Assembly (NCBI GenBank): GCA_038154685.1 | Contig: JAYPYW010000011.1 | Span: 1 to 64,000, forward strand | From: GCA-002722245 sp038154685 | GTDB lineage: Bacteria; Bacteroidota; Bacteroidia; Flavobacteriales_C; GCA-002722245 | DNA: 64,000 nt | Direction: 5' to 3' | Part shown: in pieces, positions 1 to 7,542 of the stretch | Layout of the letters: every line of letters begins with the position of its first letter | How positions within the stretch are numbered: position 1 is the stretch's first letter | Translations under genes and position numbers: made by a program | Notes under the pieces: model-generated | Told to the model about the DNA's origin: nothing | Seen by the model: the letters and a program-made list of their open reading frames with translations, nothing else | Databases searched by the model: none

Positions 1-2
1 TC

Positions 3-131
3 TATTTGGTGAAATGTCCAATGGCGAATTCAGATAAAGGAGGCTATTGGTTAGCAGATAAGCCTGAGGTGGACAACCCTTATTTCGGGGGTGAAATGCT
101 TAAATGTGGAAGTGTAATTAATAATGAATAA
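3..131 (+). CDS. C-terminal end of a DUF3347/CusB-like copper efflux protein (partial)
   Basis: An open frame enters from the window edge and stops at 129-131. Its 42 residues contain CPM followed by a GGYW motif and end in NPYFGGEMLKCG. This pattern is typical of the C-terminal metal-binding tail (DUF3347 / CusB-like adaptor) of Bacteroidota heavy-metal efflux proteins, where Cys and Met residues bind copper. Only the tail is visible, so whether the whole protein is an RND adaptor or a stand-alone DUF3347 protein cannot be decided. The following HMA and cytochrome-like lipoproteins support a copper context. A strong inverted repeat follows the stop. Confidence 0.7.
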   Translation, partial: YLVKCPMANSDKGGYWLADKPEVDNPYFGGEMLKCGSVINNE

Positions 132-144
132 CATTTTAAGTGTG

Positions 145-230
145 TTGGCGTCACCCTCAGCGGAGTCGAAGGGCGCAAGATGGCCAAAACGCACCCTTCG
201 ACTCCGCTCAGGATGACCATACAGCGCCAA
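145..230. repeat. Long inverted repeat (REP-like palindrome), probable terminator
   Basis: Arms at 150-176 and 191-217 are near-perfect reverse complements built on CAGCGGAGTCGAAGGG. An outer TTGGCG/CGCCAA pair at 145-150 and 225-230 extends the stem. The arms are far more GC-rich than their surroundings. Such hairpins are common dispersed palindromes in Bacteroidota genomes. It sits 14 bases after the stop of the DUF3347 fragment, so it may end that transcript. Confidence 0.75.
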
Positions 231-272
231 TAATAAACCCAAAAACAAGTAAATTATAAATCGATTAAATAT

Positions 273-719
273 ATGAATATGCGAAAGTCAATTTTATCAT
301 TAGCAGTTGTAGCGTTATTAGCAAGCTGTGGAGGTGCAGAATCAACAGAATCATCTGCAACAACTCAATCAACTTCAGAATCATTCAAAGTTTACGGAAA
401 CTGTGGAATGTGTGAAAAAACTATTGAAGGTTCTTTAAAGGACGTTGATGGTGTTTCGAAAGCAGATTGGAATAAGGAAACAAAACAAATGGATGTAGAA
501 TTCGATGCTTCAAAAATCAAACTAGCCGAAATCAAGCAAAAGATTGCTGGAGTTGGTTACGATATGGAAGATGTAAGAGCCGAAGAGTCTACATACAACG
601 ATTTACCAGGATGTTGCCAATACCAAAGACCAGGTTCTCAAGAAAAGAAGGACATGAATATGGAACACCCAATGGATTCAACACATGACCACGGAGACCA
701 CGAACATCATAATCACTAA
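273..719 (+). CDS. HMA-domain lipoprotein with His-rich tail
   Basis: 148 aa. The N-terminus is a lipoprotein signal with lipobox LLASC, so the protein should be anchored in an envelope membrane facing the periplasm or outside. Residues about 38-100 form a heavy-metal-associated fold with the metal-binding GNCGMC motif. The C-terminus carries CC and a tail of alternating His, Asp and Met (HPMDSTHDHGDHEHHNH), which suggests a second metal site. Its place between a DUF3347 copper-protein tail and a cytochrome-like lipoprotein suggests periplasmic copper binding or trafficking. An in-frame ATG lies two codons downstream at 279, so the exact start is open. The specific metal is inferred, not shown. 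Confidence 0.85.
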   Translation: MNMRKSILSLAVVALLASCGGAESTESSATTQSTSESFKVYGNCGMCEKTIEGSLKDVDGVSKADWNKETKQMDVEFDASKIKLAEIKQKIAGVGYDMEDVRAEESTYNDLPGCCQYQRPGSQEKKDMNMEHPMDSTHDHGDHEHHNH

Positions 720-723
720 TACT

Positions 724-1092
724 ATGAGGTATCTACTATCAATACTGGTTTTAGGAGCGTTCCTAGTTTCATGTGATAAGCATGAACATGGGGGTGATAA
801 TCATTTGTATTCGGATAATTACGATTGTTCGGATACCATTCCAACTTATGAGGATGTTAAGATTATATTCAATACAAGTTGTGCAACAACAGGCTGTCAT
901 AACGCATCTTCAGCAAAGCATGGAATTAAGCTAGATACAAAAGATAACGTGGTTAAAAACTTTGAAGAGCATTCAATGTTATGTGTAATAAATCACGGTG
1001 AAGATTGTGAGCCAATGCCAATTGGTGCTCCTAAGCTAACTGATGAAGAAATAAAAGCAATTACTTGTTGGATGAATCATGGTTTTAAATAA
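724..1092 (+). CDS. Cytochrome c-like lipoprotein (CX4CH haem motif)
   Basis: 122 aa when started at ATG 724, which follows the upstream stop by four bases and gives a clean signal (MRYLLSILVLGAFLVSC). A longer frame from 685 would overlap the upstream gene and is less likely. The mature protein starts with a His-rich stretch (DKHEHGGDNH) and has a CATTGCH motif, a variant haem c site with four residues between the cysteines, as seen in many Bacteroidota and Planctomycete c-type domains. A later MPIG could supply the axial Met. Probably co-transcribed with the HMA lipoprotein. Role inferred as periplasmic electron transfer or metal handling. Confidence 0.75.
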   Translation: MRYLLSILVLGAFLVSCDKHEHGGDNHLYSDNYDCSDTIPTYEDVKIIFNTSCATTGCHNASSAKHGIKLDTKDNVVKNFEEHSMLCVINHGEDCEPMPIGAPKLTDEEIKAITCWMNHGFK

Positions 1093-1148
1093 GCCAAATA
1101 CAACAAACAAGGTATTGAATATCGAAATCCTCCTGTTTAACTTTAAGC

Positions 1149-1694
1149 ATGGGGATTTTTTCTAACCTTTTTATTTCAAGTAGTGTTAGTGTTGACACTC
1201 TTATTTTAGGATATCAGGAGTCTAACTTGCAAAGAAAAATCCTTTTTGATGCTCTCTTTGTTGCATTCATTCAAACATTGTTCTTCACCTCTGGTTTTTT
1301 AATTGGAGACAATGCTTACGGTTTTTTAAAAGATTACGACCACTGGATTATTTTGACATTACTCTCCTATTTTGGTATAAATTCAATCCTTGAAAAAGGA
1401 GAGTCAGAATCACAAAACAAGTCGGTTTCATTCGCAAAGTTTTTAATAATTTCAATTGCTGTGAGTACCGATGCTTTAGCTGTTGGTTTTTCTATTTCGG
1501 GAGCAATGGAATTAAATATAGCTCTCGTTTTACTCGTATTTATTATTACAGCTAGTTCATTCTTAATCGGAAATAAAATGAAAGCCCTAAAATCATTTTC
1601 TGATTTTAAGGCTGCTAAAATTATCTCTGGACTTGTTTTAATTATTATTGGACTCAAGGTATTCTTAAGCCATATGTTTGACCATGGTTTTTAA
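1149..1694 (+). CDS. MntP-like (DUF204) membrane protein
   Basis: 181 aa, about six hydrophobic segments in two halves. Each half carries a family signature: SVDTLILG near residue 16 and STDALAVGFS near 105, matching the duplicated Asp motifs of manganese efflux pump MntP. The middle has a DHWIIL segment and the end a GLKVF..HM.DHG segment, both also present in the broken paralogue at 7543-8084. MntP proteins export Mn(II); here the neighbours suggest a wider divalent-metal role, which is inference. Its stop overlaps the stop of the convergent HMA-MauE gene by four bases. Confidence 0.75.
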   Translation: MGIFSNLFISSSVSVDTLILGYQESNLQRKILFDALFVAFIQTLFFTSGFLIGDNAYGFLKDYDHWIILTLLSYFGINSILEKGESESQNKSVSFAKFLIISIAVSTDALAVGFSISGAMELNIALVLLVFIITASSFLIGNKMKALKSFSDFKAAKIISGLVLIIIGLKVFLSHMFDHGF

Positions 1695-2416
1695 TTGGCT
1701 GCTAGCATATATGCTGCCATTCCAACCATCAATAAATCTTCTACAATAGTAACAGTACTCATTGGGAGGTTAAATACATCTCCCAAACAAGCACATTTGA
1801 TTTTCTTTTTATCAAGGTTGCTTTTTATCACTCCAACACTACTTACTCCAAGGACGACAACTGTTATCCAATTAGTGATTTGAGGCTCGATATTTATCCA
1901 ATACATCACACCAAGTCCTAACTCAACAAACGGGTAAATCAATCCCCATCCTTTCCACTTAGCGGCTACGACATCATACATTGCGTAGGAATCAGAAAAC
2001 CCTCTTAGGTTTAGTAATTTGAAGAAGGAGAAAACAATGAAAAACCCTGCCATAAAATGACGCATTAAGTCTCCTCCTGAAAAGTTGTTAAATGGGTGTT
2101 GAGATAATATCGAACCTCCTAAAATGAAAGAAACAATAAGGATTAAAGGTTTGTAGGTAGAAACCTTTATTTCAGGTAATTCTAATTCTTGAATTGGTTT
2201 AGCTTCTTCAATCTTCTTAATCAGGTAATTCCCTTTTTCGCTTAATGCTTTTTGTAACGTCGATTCTGAAATTTCCGATGTTGAGTTAATTATTGCATGC
2301 GGTTCTTGTAATTGAACCGTTGTATTTATAACCTGTGGTAAGGCTTCTATTTGTGCTTTCACTTTTGCAACACAACCTCCACAAGTCATTCCTGTAATTG
2401 TGTATTTATTTTCCAT
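1691..2416 (-). CDS. HMA domain fused to MauE/DoxX-like membrane protein
   Basis: 241 aa. Residues 1-70 are a heavy-metal-associated domain with MTCGGC as metal site. Residues about 88-240 form four or five membrane spans of the MauE/DoxX redox-associated type, with FKLLNLRGF, a MYDVVA motif and a conserved CACLG between later spans. This fusion is frequent beside copper-handling genes in Flavobacteriia. Expected role: membrane-bound metal or redox relay; the substrate is not known. It lies 69 bases downstream of the HMA-AraC regulator on the same strand and is probably its target or operon partner. Confidence 0.8.
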   Translation of the reverse strand: MENKYTITGMTCGGCVAKVKAQIEALPQVINTTVQLQEPHAIINSTSEISESTLQKALSEKGNYLIKKIEEAKPIQELELPEIKVSTYKPLILIVSFILGGSILSQHPFNNFSGGDLMRHFMAGFFIVFSFFKLLNLRGFSDSYAMYDVVAAKWKGWGLIYPFVELGLGVMYWINIEPQITNWITVVVLGVSSVGVIKSNLDKKKIKCACLGDVFNLPMSTVTIVEDLLMVGMAAYMLAAN

Positions 2417-2485
2417 ACCCTAAAGTTCGGTGAAGGCAGGGCTAAACACGTTACATAATTATGGGTAAGTGTTGTATGATTATGG

Positions 2486-3061
2486 TTAGATTGAATCTAG
2501 GGACTTTCTATTACGGAGATTTTGGTTTTTAAATTGAGTAGGAGTCATTCCAGTCTCTTTTTTAAACTGATTAGAGAGGTATGCTACACTACTATAGTTA
2601 AGTTGAAAAGCAATTTCTTTTAAAGAAAGTTCATCATATATAATGAGCTCTTTAACCCTTTCAATTTTCTGTTTTACTACAAACTTTTCAATAGTAATTC
2701 CTTCAACGGAAGAGAATAATTTACTTAGGGAAGAATATTCTTGCTTAAGCTTATCAGAAAGTAAACTGGAGTAATTGACCTTTTGATCTTCAGATGTATA
2801 ATGGATGCTTGCGATTAGAATAGACTTGATCTTATTGATGATTTTTGAAGATTGATCCTCCAATAATTCAAAACCACTTTTTTTAAGTTCAACTCCCAAT
2901 ACTTCTAATTGTATTTTGGTTAATGGTATATCAATCTCTACTTCCCCAAGATCAATATGAAGTAAATCAATTCCTAATGTATTCATTATCGCATCAACGG
3001 TTTGAATACACCTAGGACAGACCATATTTTTTATGAAAACCTTATTTCTCATAGAGAACAT
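2486..3061 (-). CDS. AraC-type regulator with N-terminal HMA-like metal-sensing domain
   Basis: 191 aa. Residues about 5-70 resemble a heavy-metal-associated domain and carry MVCPRC, a CxxC metal site. The last 75 residues are an AraC/XylS helix-turn-helix (SLKEIAFQLNYSSVAYLS, then FKKETGMTPTQFK). The arrangement suggests that metal binding controls DNA binding. It sits upstream of the HMA-MauE gene on the same strand. An ATG three codons in (MRNK) is an alternative start. Regulation of the copper/metal block is inferred from position. Confidence 0.85.
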   Translation of the reverse strand: MFSMRNKVFIKNMVCPRCIQTVDAIMNTLGIDLLHIDLGEVEIDIPLTKIQLEVLGVELKKSGFELLEDQSSKIINKIKSILIASIHYTSEDQKVNYSSLLSDKLKQEYSSLSKLFSSVEGITIEKFVVKQKIERVKELIIYDELSLKEIAFQLNYSSVAYLSNQFKKETGMTPTQFKNQNLRNRKSLDSI

Positions 3062-3586
3062 TAAAGCTAAGAAATTGCTTCTATATCTTCCAGCAAATGG
3101 TTCGAGCTATGACCAGTTAGCTCCACACATCAAATTAAGTCTCTGATTTTCAGCGACTTTTTTCATTTTTTGAGAATTTTCACAAAAAATTAGATTATTG
3201 GTATTCAGCTAGTTAAGTATTCAAGGACCGGTTGGCTATTTAACTAAATCTTAATGATGTTTTTTATAAATATTTCAAATTGTTGTAGAGCCATATGCCA
3301 TTTGACTATGGCCCTAACTTTGTACGTATTCGTAAGTGACTGGAAATCAATTAAATTAGGACGGTAACTTTTTTATACCTTCCTTTGTGTCAGAACGCAC
3401 AGCATAGTGCACGAATAATAGAAGTTGGAAAATACTACTTTTCCACATTAGTAATTTTGATTTTAGGGTTTCTCCTTATTAGGTTTCATTCTTTTTTTAA
3501 CAGTTGCTTAATTATCAATTATGGTTTACCGTTTGTAAACTTTTGATTTCCATTGATTGTGCTTTTTCGCTGTAACAAATGAATTT
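3062..3586. other. 525-bp divergent intergenic region with repeat element A and a long leader
   Basis: No open frame here looks coding. It contains tRNA-3'-end-like element A (3086-3163) and then about 420 bases that could be the long 5' leader of the cold-type DEAD-box helicase gene. A TAACTTTG box at 3315-3322 fits the Bacteroidota -7 consensus, but I see no well-spaced -33 box. A small hairpin is possible around 3400-3413 (GCAC...GTGC). Long leaders are usual for cold-shock genes; no known riboswitch is recognised. Confidence 0.5.
3086..3163 (+). repeat. tRNA-3'-end-like element A with degenerate terminator
   Basis: Contains TCTTCC, then TGGTTCGAG (T-loop-like), then CCAG..AGCTCCACA, and then a stem-loop at 3138-3163 (AGTCTCTG / CAGCGACT, one mismatch) followed by a T-run. 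The tail CCACACATCAAATTAAGTC is shared almost exactly with element C. No cloverleaf can be folded upstream. It lies between divergent genes, so it is not the terminator of either neighbour. Confidence 0.65.
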
Positions 3587-4747
3587 ATGCGAAATTATAA
3601 AAGAAGAAATTCCTTCGGAGGGAGCAAGAAGAAAAAATCAAATCTAGATTACCGGCAATTAATAAAATCGGCTTCACAAGAAACTATTAAACCATACGAG
3701 GCTAAAATTGAGTTTTCCGAAATGGATTTGAATTCAGTTTTAAAAGCTAACATTTTGAGTAAAGGTTTTAGTAAACCAACAGAAATTCAAGAAGCTACAT
3801 ACACTCCTATTAAAGCAGGAGAAAATGTGGTAGGAATAGCAAATACAGGAACAGGTAAAACGGCAGCTTTTCTAATCCCTATTATCGAAAAGATGCTTTC
3901 AAATAAAAGAGGAAATCTTTCATTGGTAATCGTTCCAACACGTGAATTAGCCACACAAGTTCAAGAAGAGTTTAAAAGCCTAACAAAGGGTTTAAACTTA
4001 ATGAGCGGTTGTTTAATTGGTGGTGGAAGTGTTTCAAGAGATATTAAATTTTCTAAGGGAAGAAAAGATATAATCATTGGGACCCCAGGACGATTGATGG
4101 ACTTAATTAACAGAAGAGCCCTAAACTTGAATAATGTTCAAACATTAGTTTTAGATGAGTTTGATAGAATGCTAGACATGGGGTTTATTAATGATATTAA
4201 ACGAATCTTGTCTAAAATTGAGAACCGAAAACAAACATTATTGTATTCGGCAACCAAGGACAAGTCTCAAGCAAAGCTGATAAAAGAGATAGCAGGAAAT
4301 GCAAAAGTTATAGAAATAAGCTCAGGCTATTCTGCAAACAAGAATATCGACCAAAATGTTATAAAGGTTGATGGTTCTGAAGATAAGTTTTCAATGTTAT
4401 TAGATTTGGTTTCCGAACCAAATTTCGATAAAGTAATCGTCTTTGCTGAAACTAAAAGATTGGTTGACAAACTGGCTAAAAGATTAAATAGTAATGGAAT
4501 TTCAACTGGTTGGATTCACGGAGATAAGTCTCAAAGCTTCAGAAATAAAGCTATTAAGCAGTTTAAAGCTGGAAAGAGTAAAATGTTAATTGCTACAGAT
4601 GTTGTGGCAAGAGGAATTGATATAGATGACATTTCACATGTTATAAATTACCAACTCCCACAATCTATGGATAGTTATTTACATAGAATTGGAAGAACTG
4701 GTAGGGCAGGTAAAACGGGTGTAGCTTACACTTTTGTGGACCTATAA
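3587..4747 (+). CDS. DEAD-box ATP-dependent RNA helicase (RhlE/CsdA type)
   Basis: 386 aa from ATG 3587; a longer frame from a TTG at 3557 adds ten unlikely residues. All helicase motifs are visible in order: Q motif (GFSKPTEIQ), I (TGTGKT), Ia (PTRELA), Ib (TPGR), II as DEFD instead of DEAD, III (SAT), IV (VIVFAETK), V (ATDVVARGIDID) and VI (HRIGRTGRAG). A basic N-terminus (KRRNSFGGSKKKK) probably binds RNA. It ends right after motif VI without the usual basic tail. The cold-shock protein gene follows by 28 bases, suggesting a cold-induced unit that unwinds structured RNA at low temperature. Confidence 0.93.
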   Translation: MRNYKRRNSFGGSKKKKSNLDYRQLIKSASQETIKPYEAKIEFSEMDLNSVLKANILSKGFSKPTEIQEATYTPIKAGENVVGIANTGTGKTAAFLIPIIEKMLSNKRGNLSLVIVPTRELATQVQEEFKSLTKGLNLMSGCLIGGGSVSRDIKFSKGRKDIIIGTPGRLMDLINRRALNLNNVQTLVLDEFDRMLDMGFINDIKRILSKIENRKQTLLYSATKDKSQAKLIKEIAGNAKVIEISSGYSANKNIDQNVIKVDGSEDKFSMLLDLVSEPNFDKVIVFAETKRLVDKLAKRLNSNGISTGWIHGDKSQSFRNKAIKQFKAGKSKMLIATDVVARGIDIDDISHVINYQLPQSMDSYLHRIGRTGRAGKTGVAYTFVDL

Positions 4748-4775
4748 ATAAGTTTAATTTTTAAATACAAATACA

Positions 4776-4985
4776 ATGCAAGAAGGAACTGTAAAGTTTT
4801 TCAATGAATCAAAAGGATTTGGATTCATTACACCAAATGATTCATCAGGAGATATTTTTGTTCACGTAAGTGGGTTAATTGATGAGGTGCACCAAGAGGA
4901 CAAAGTATCTTATGATACTGAAGAAGGTAAAAAAGGAATTAACGCTGTTAATGTAAAGCTTTTATNNNNNNNNNNGCTTTTATAA
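4776..4985 (+). CDS. Cold-shock domain protein (CspA family)
   Basis: Single cold-shock domain with RNP1 as KGFGFI and RNP2 as DIFVHVSGL, an OB-fold that binds single-stranded RNA or DNA. The reading is interrupted near its end by a 10-N gap at 4966-4975. The 8 bases before the gap (GCTTTTAT) are repeated after it. Collapsing repeat and gap gives a 63-aa protein ending in VKLL, the normal length for the family, so I regard the gene as intact and the gap as artefact. It follows the DEAD-box gene by 28 bases and is followed by a strong terminator. Confidence 0.93.
   Translation: MQEGTVKFFNESKGFGFITPNDSSGDIFVHVSGLIDEVHQEDKVSYDTEEGKKGINAVNVKLLXXXXLL
4966..4975. other. Assembly gap (10 N) flanked by an 8-bp duplicate
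   Basis: The 8-mer GCTTTTAT at 4958-4965 is repeated at 4976-4983. Removing one copy plus the Ns restores a full-length cold-shock protein. This looks like two contigs with an 8-base overlap joined by a fixed N spacer. Confidence 0.9.
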
Positions 4986-5011
4986 CCCTCTAGAGTACTT
5001 TTAAAGTTATG

Positions 5012-5040
5012 AAGGTGAGCTATTGGCTCACCTTTTTTTT
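5012..5040 (+). terminator. Rho-independent terminator after csp
   Basis: Perfect stem AAGGTGAGC / GCTCACCTT with a TATTG loop and eight Ts. It lies 27 bases after the cold-shock stop and would end the helicase-csp transcript. Confidence 0.9.
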
Positions 5041-5474
5041 GATTACATGGTGATCATTCTACCTAATGGTTCAAGATTTATTCAGCTTTATTACTTTTTG
5101 TAGTTCATGTTCTCGTTTCTCAAAAGAACAAACGTGTTCACAACCTCAATTAAGCAACTGATTATTAGCGATTTATTTTTATGAATTAAATTTCATCTTT
5201 TCGGATATGGTCTTATTAAAATGATTACCTTACAAATGATTTATTCGGTTGAGTTCTGAACCACAACAAAGTGTTTCTTTAAAAGGGTTTCATTCCCCTC
5301 TATTTTTTCGAATTTAATTCTTCATGTTGAATTCCATAATTGAAATGTACTAATTAATCTGTTTGGATATGATTTTTAATAAACTTCGAAAGTTTTATCA
5401 AAAAATTTTTAAGAAAAGTAGGAAAGAGAGAGAATCAGAACTCTTTAAAACTCTAACAAAATAAAAGGACAAAA
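5041..5474. other. 434-bp non-coding leader upstream of the small-protein/RRM pair
   Basis: No coding frame is convincing. The stretch is AT-rich and probably contains the promoter and a long 5' leader of the following operon. I see no known RNA family or clear promoter pair. The 13-mer AATTAAGCAACTG near 5149 also occurs, inverted, in the helicase leader near 3500, which may be chance. Confidence 0.4.
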
Positions 5475-5639
5475 ATGAACAAATTTAAAGAAGGAGAAGA
5501 AGTTATCTCGAAGGTTGACCCATCAAAAATTTTAGTTGTAAGGAGGTATTTACAAAGGATTTATTACTGCAAAGTAAAAAACGACCCTACTGCTAAAGAA
5601 CTAGTGTATTTTGAAAGGGAATTACTAAAAGCCAATTAA
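5475..5639 (+). CDS. Conserved-looking 54-aa protein next to RRM gene
   Basis: A 54-aa frame starts at ATG 5475, five bases after an AAAGGAC ribosome-binding-like stretch. It is basic, with VRRYLQRIYYCKV in the middle and ELVYFERELL near the end. It has no signal peptide or membrane span, so it is probably cytosolic. I recall short proteins of this pattern in other Flavobacteriia, but no function is known to me. It is followed after 11 bases by the RRM gene and is very likely co-transcribed with it, which suggests a role in RNA metabolism or cold response. Confidence 0.7.
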   Translation: MNKFKEGEEVISKVDPSKILVVRRYLQRIYYCKVKNDPTAKELVYFERELLKAN

Positions 5640-5650
5640 TTGGGGTAGAT

Positions 5651-5911
5651 ATGAAAGTAAGAATTTCAAACTTACCTGACAATCAAGAAAAGCAACATAT
5701 AAGAGAGCTTTTAAAAAAGTACGGTAAGATAAAAGGATTAAGAATTATCCCTGATCGATATACACCAAATAATTTAATCATTGTTTTTGTTGAGNNNNNN
5801 NNNNTTGTTGAGTTTTTAGATCTTCAAAAAGCGGAAATAGCATTAAAGGAATTGAATAATCTTGTAATTAATAATATTCAAATAGAAGCCAAAGAGGTTT
5901 TAAATCAATAA
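5651..5911 (+). CDS. Small RRM RNA-binding protein
   Basis: One RNA-recognition motif: RNP2-like VRISNLP at the N-terminus, helix with IRELLKKYGKIKGLRII, and an RNP1-like strand interrupted by a 10-N gap. The 8 bases TTGTTGAG occur on both sides of the gap; collapsing them gives IIVFVEFLDLQKAEIAL, a good RRM strand-helix, and an 80-aa protein. Bacteroidota and cyanobacteria use such stand-alone RRM proteins as abundant RNA binders, often cold-inducible. It forms an operon with the 54-aa protein upstream. The desaturase gene downstream is convergent. Confidence 0.88.
   Translation: MKVRISNLPDNQEKQHIRELLKKYGKIKGLRIIPDRYTPNNLIIVFVEXXXXVEFLDLQKAEIALKELNNLVINNIQIEAKEVLNQ
5795..5804. other. Assembly gap (10 N) flanked by an 8-bp duplicate
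   Basis: TTGTTGAG at 5787-5794 is repeated at 5805-5812. Removing one copy plus the Ns restores the RRM core. Same signature as the gap at 4966. Confidence 0.9.
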
Positions 5912-6054
5912 TTATTGAAAAAAATTAACCGTGCTAAAAGATTGAGGATTATATCCGTTCGATATACATTAATGAAATAATTGAGAGTTGCCAAATGTGA
6001 CAGTCATATCATTAGAGATAATATCCGGAGATTTAACAAAGCCCAATTAATAAT

Positions 6055-7143
6055 CTATTCCCCAAGCTTTTTGAGCAATAAAAAGTGTTGTTTGATAACT
6101 GAAAAGAAGCTACCCTGTATATGATAGGGAATATCATACTCCATGGCTGTTTTCTGTACAATAGGTGCCAATTTCTTATAATGCACGTGTGAAATTTGCG
6201 GGAATAAATGATGTTCTACTTGATTGGTTAAACCACCGAAAACCCAAAATAAAAAATTACTTTTTTGAGCAAAATTACTGGTTGTTAAAAGCTGGTGAGT
6301 TAACCTATCTGTTTCGATCCCATTTTTATTGTTTAGATCAGGAAAAATAGTGTTTGGAACAACATGAGCTGCTTGGAAAACCAAGGTGATAATAAGTCCT
6401 GTGATGAACTGCATAATTAAGAATGCTATTAATATTAGCTTAAAAGACAAGTCAGATAAGATAAATGGCATAACAATTACAAAAGCAATAAAAAACAATT
6501 TAGAAATTGTCATTTTAATTAAAAATGAATAAAACACCTTTTTTGTTTTAATCAATCCCATCTTATTAAACTGATTAAGGTGTAAATAGTCTTTAGCTGT
6601 TGCCCAAGATAAAGTTGTTAACCCATAAATAAACCAAGCATAAAGATGTTGGAATTGGTGAATTTTCAATTTACGTTGGTTTTTAGTAAATCTTAAAATA
6701 GAAGGGGGATTAATGTCATCATCATAGCCTTCAATGTTAGTAAAGCTGTGATGCAAAACATTATGTTGGATCCGCCAAATACCTTTGCTTGCTCCTGCTA
6801 AGTAGATACTATTAGCCATCATTTTATTAATGAATGGATATTTGGAAAATGAACCATGGTTTGCATCGTGCATTATTCCCATACCTATCCCAGCCATTCC
6901 AAGTCCACTTAGAATGTATAAGAGTATGACCAAATAAGGGTTAGAAACTATTTTTGTAGATACTATAACGATTGGACAAATGAAAAGCGTTAACATTGTA
7001 ATGGCCTTCAATAACAATTTAGTGCTACCAAACCTGTCGATTTTTTGCTCACTAAAATATGTGGAAACCCATTCCCGTAAAATAGTATTAAAGTCTTTAT
7101 TGAACTGTTTGGAAAATTTTACCGTTTGGATAAGCTTATTTAT
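6055..7143 (-). CDS. Membrane fatty acid desaturase (acyl-CoA/lipid type), start codon lost
   Basis: Three histidine boxes of membrane di-iron desaturases are present: HDANH, HNVLHH and QVEHH, with hydrophobic pairs between them. Coding similarity continues upstream of the first usable TTG (7017): the frame reads QTVKFSKQFN, then EWVSTYFSEQKIDRFGS, the usual cytosolic N-terminus. An in-frame stop lies at 7161-7159, but no ATG, GTG or TTG follows it before 7017. The codon at 7143-7141 is ATA, so ATG may have become ATA by mutation or base-call error. Desaturation at low temperature fits the neighbouring cold-response genes. Start confidence is low; family confidence is high. Confidence 0.85.
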   Translation of the reverse strand: MNKLIQTVKFSKQFNKDFNTILREWVSTYFSEQKIDRFGSTKLLLKAITMLTLFICPIVIVSTKIVSNPYLVILLYILSGLGMAGIGMGIMHDANHGSFSKYPFINKMMANSIYLAGASKGIWRIQHNVLHHSFTNIEGYDDDINPPSILRFTKNQRKLKIHQFQHLYAWFIYGLTTLSWATAKDYLHLNQFNKMGLIKTKKVFYSFLIKMTISKLFFIAFVIVMPFILSDLSFKLILIAFLIMQFITGLIITLVFQAAHVVPNTIFPDLNNKNGIETDRLTHQLLTTSNFAQKSNFLFWVFGGLTNQVEHHLFPQISHVHYKKLAPIVQKTAMEYDIPYHIQGSFFSVIKQHFLLLKKLGE

Positions 7144-7542
7144 TGTGCTGAATCTTGATCAAAATTTGGCTATGAAGTAAGTCAAAACAAATGACTTTAT
7201 TGAAGTTCCTCAAGTAACTCTTAACAAACAACTATATCCTTAACAAGGACCTCTATAGTAAAATTGAAATCAGATAAACCGATTTACATTAAAGCTAAAC
7301 TTAAAAAGTTGCACTTAAAAGTAATATCTATTTTAAATCAAGTTTATTTTCTTAATATCATCTTCCAAGTGGTTCGAAATTTGTCCAGGTGGGCCCCACT
7401 CTTGAAAGAAAAGCTATCCATTTTTGGGCAGCTTTTTTGCGGCTGATAAAGTTTCCCAAATCTTATGATTTTTGAAATTAAAAATAATCCTCACCTAATT
7501 TGAGGTATTGATAAATCAATATTTTAAGCATATAATTGTTTA
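7144..7542. other. Intergenic region with repeat element B
   Basis: Between divergent desaturase and mntP-like genes. It contains element B (7361-7438). A 60-codon frame across 7264-7446 runs through the element and is not believed to be a gene. No other feature is recognised. Confidence 0.5.
7361..7438 (+). repeat. tRNA-3'-end-like element B with terminator
   Basis: TCTTCCAAGTGGTTCGA, then CCAGGTGGGCCCCAC, then a stem-loop with a T-run at 7409-7438 (AAAGCT..AGCTTT). The core matches element E almost base for base. No + strand gene lies upstream within the interval, so it does not look like a simple gene terminator. Confidence 0.7.

Noticed and set aside
51..248. 65-codon open frame on the minus strand
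   Set aside because: It runs through the long inverted repeat and has no family resemblance or start context.
685..723. Longer start of the cytochrome-like gene
   Set aside because: It would overlap the upstream gene by 35 bases and put a Thr/Asn-rich stretch before the signal peptide.
3557..3586. Longer start of the DEAD-box gene
   Set aside because: TTG start adding ten residues without similarity; ATG 3587 gives a typical basic N-terminus.
3495..5165. AATTAAGCAACTG and its inverse in the two cold-gene leaders as a shared cold-box
   Set aside because: Only 13 AT-rich bases in opposite orientation; not enough against chance.
7264..7446. 60-codon open frame on the plus strand
   Set aside because: It contains element B and its terminator hairpin; there is no protein similarity.
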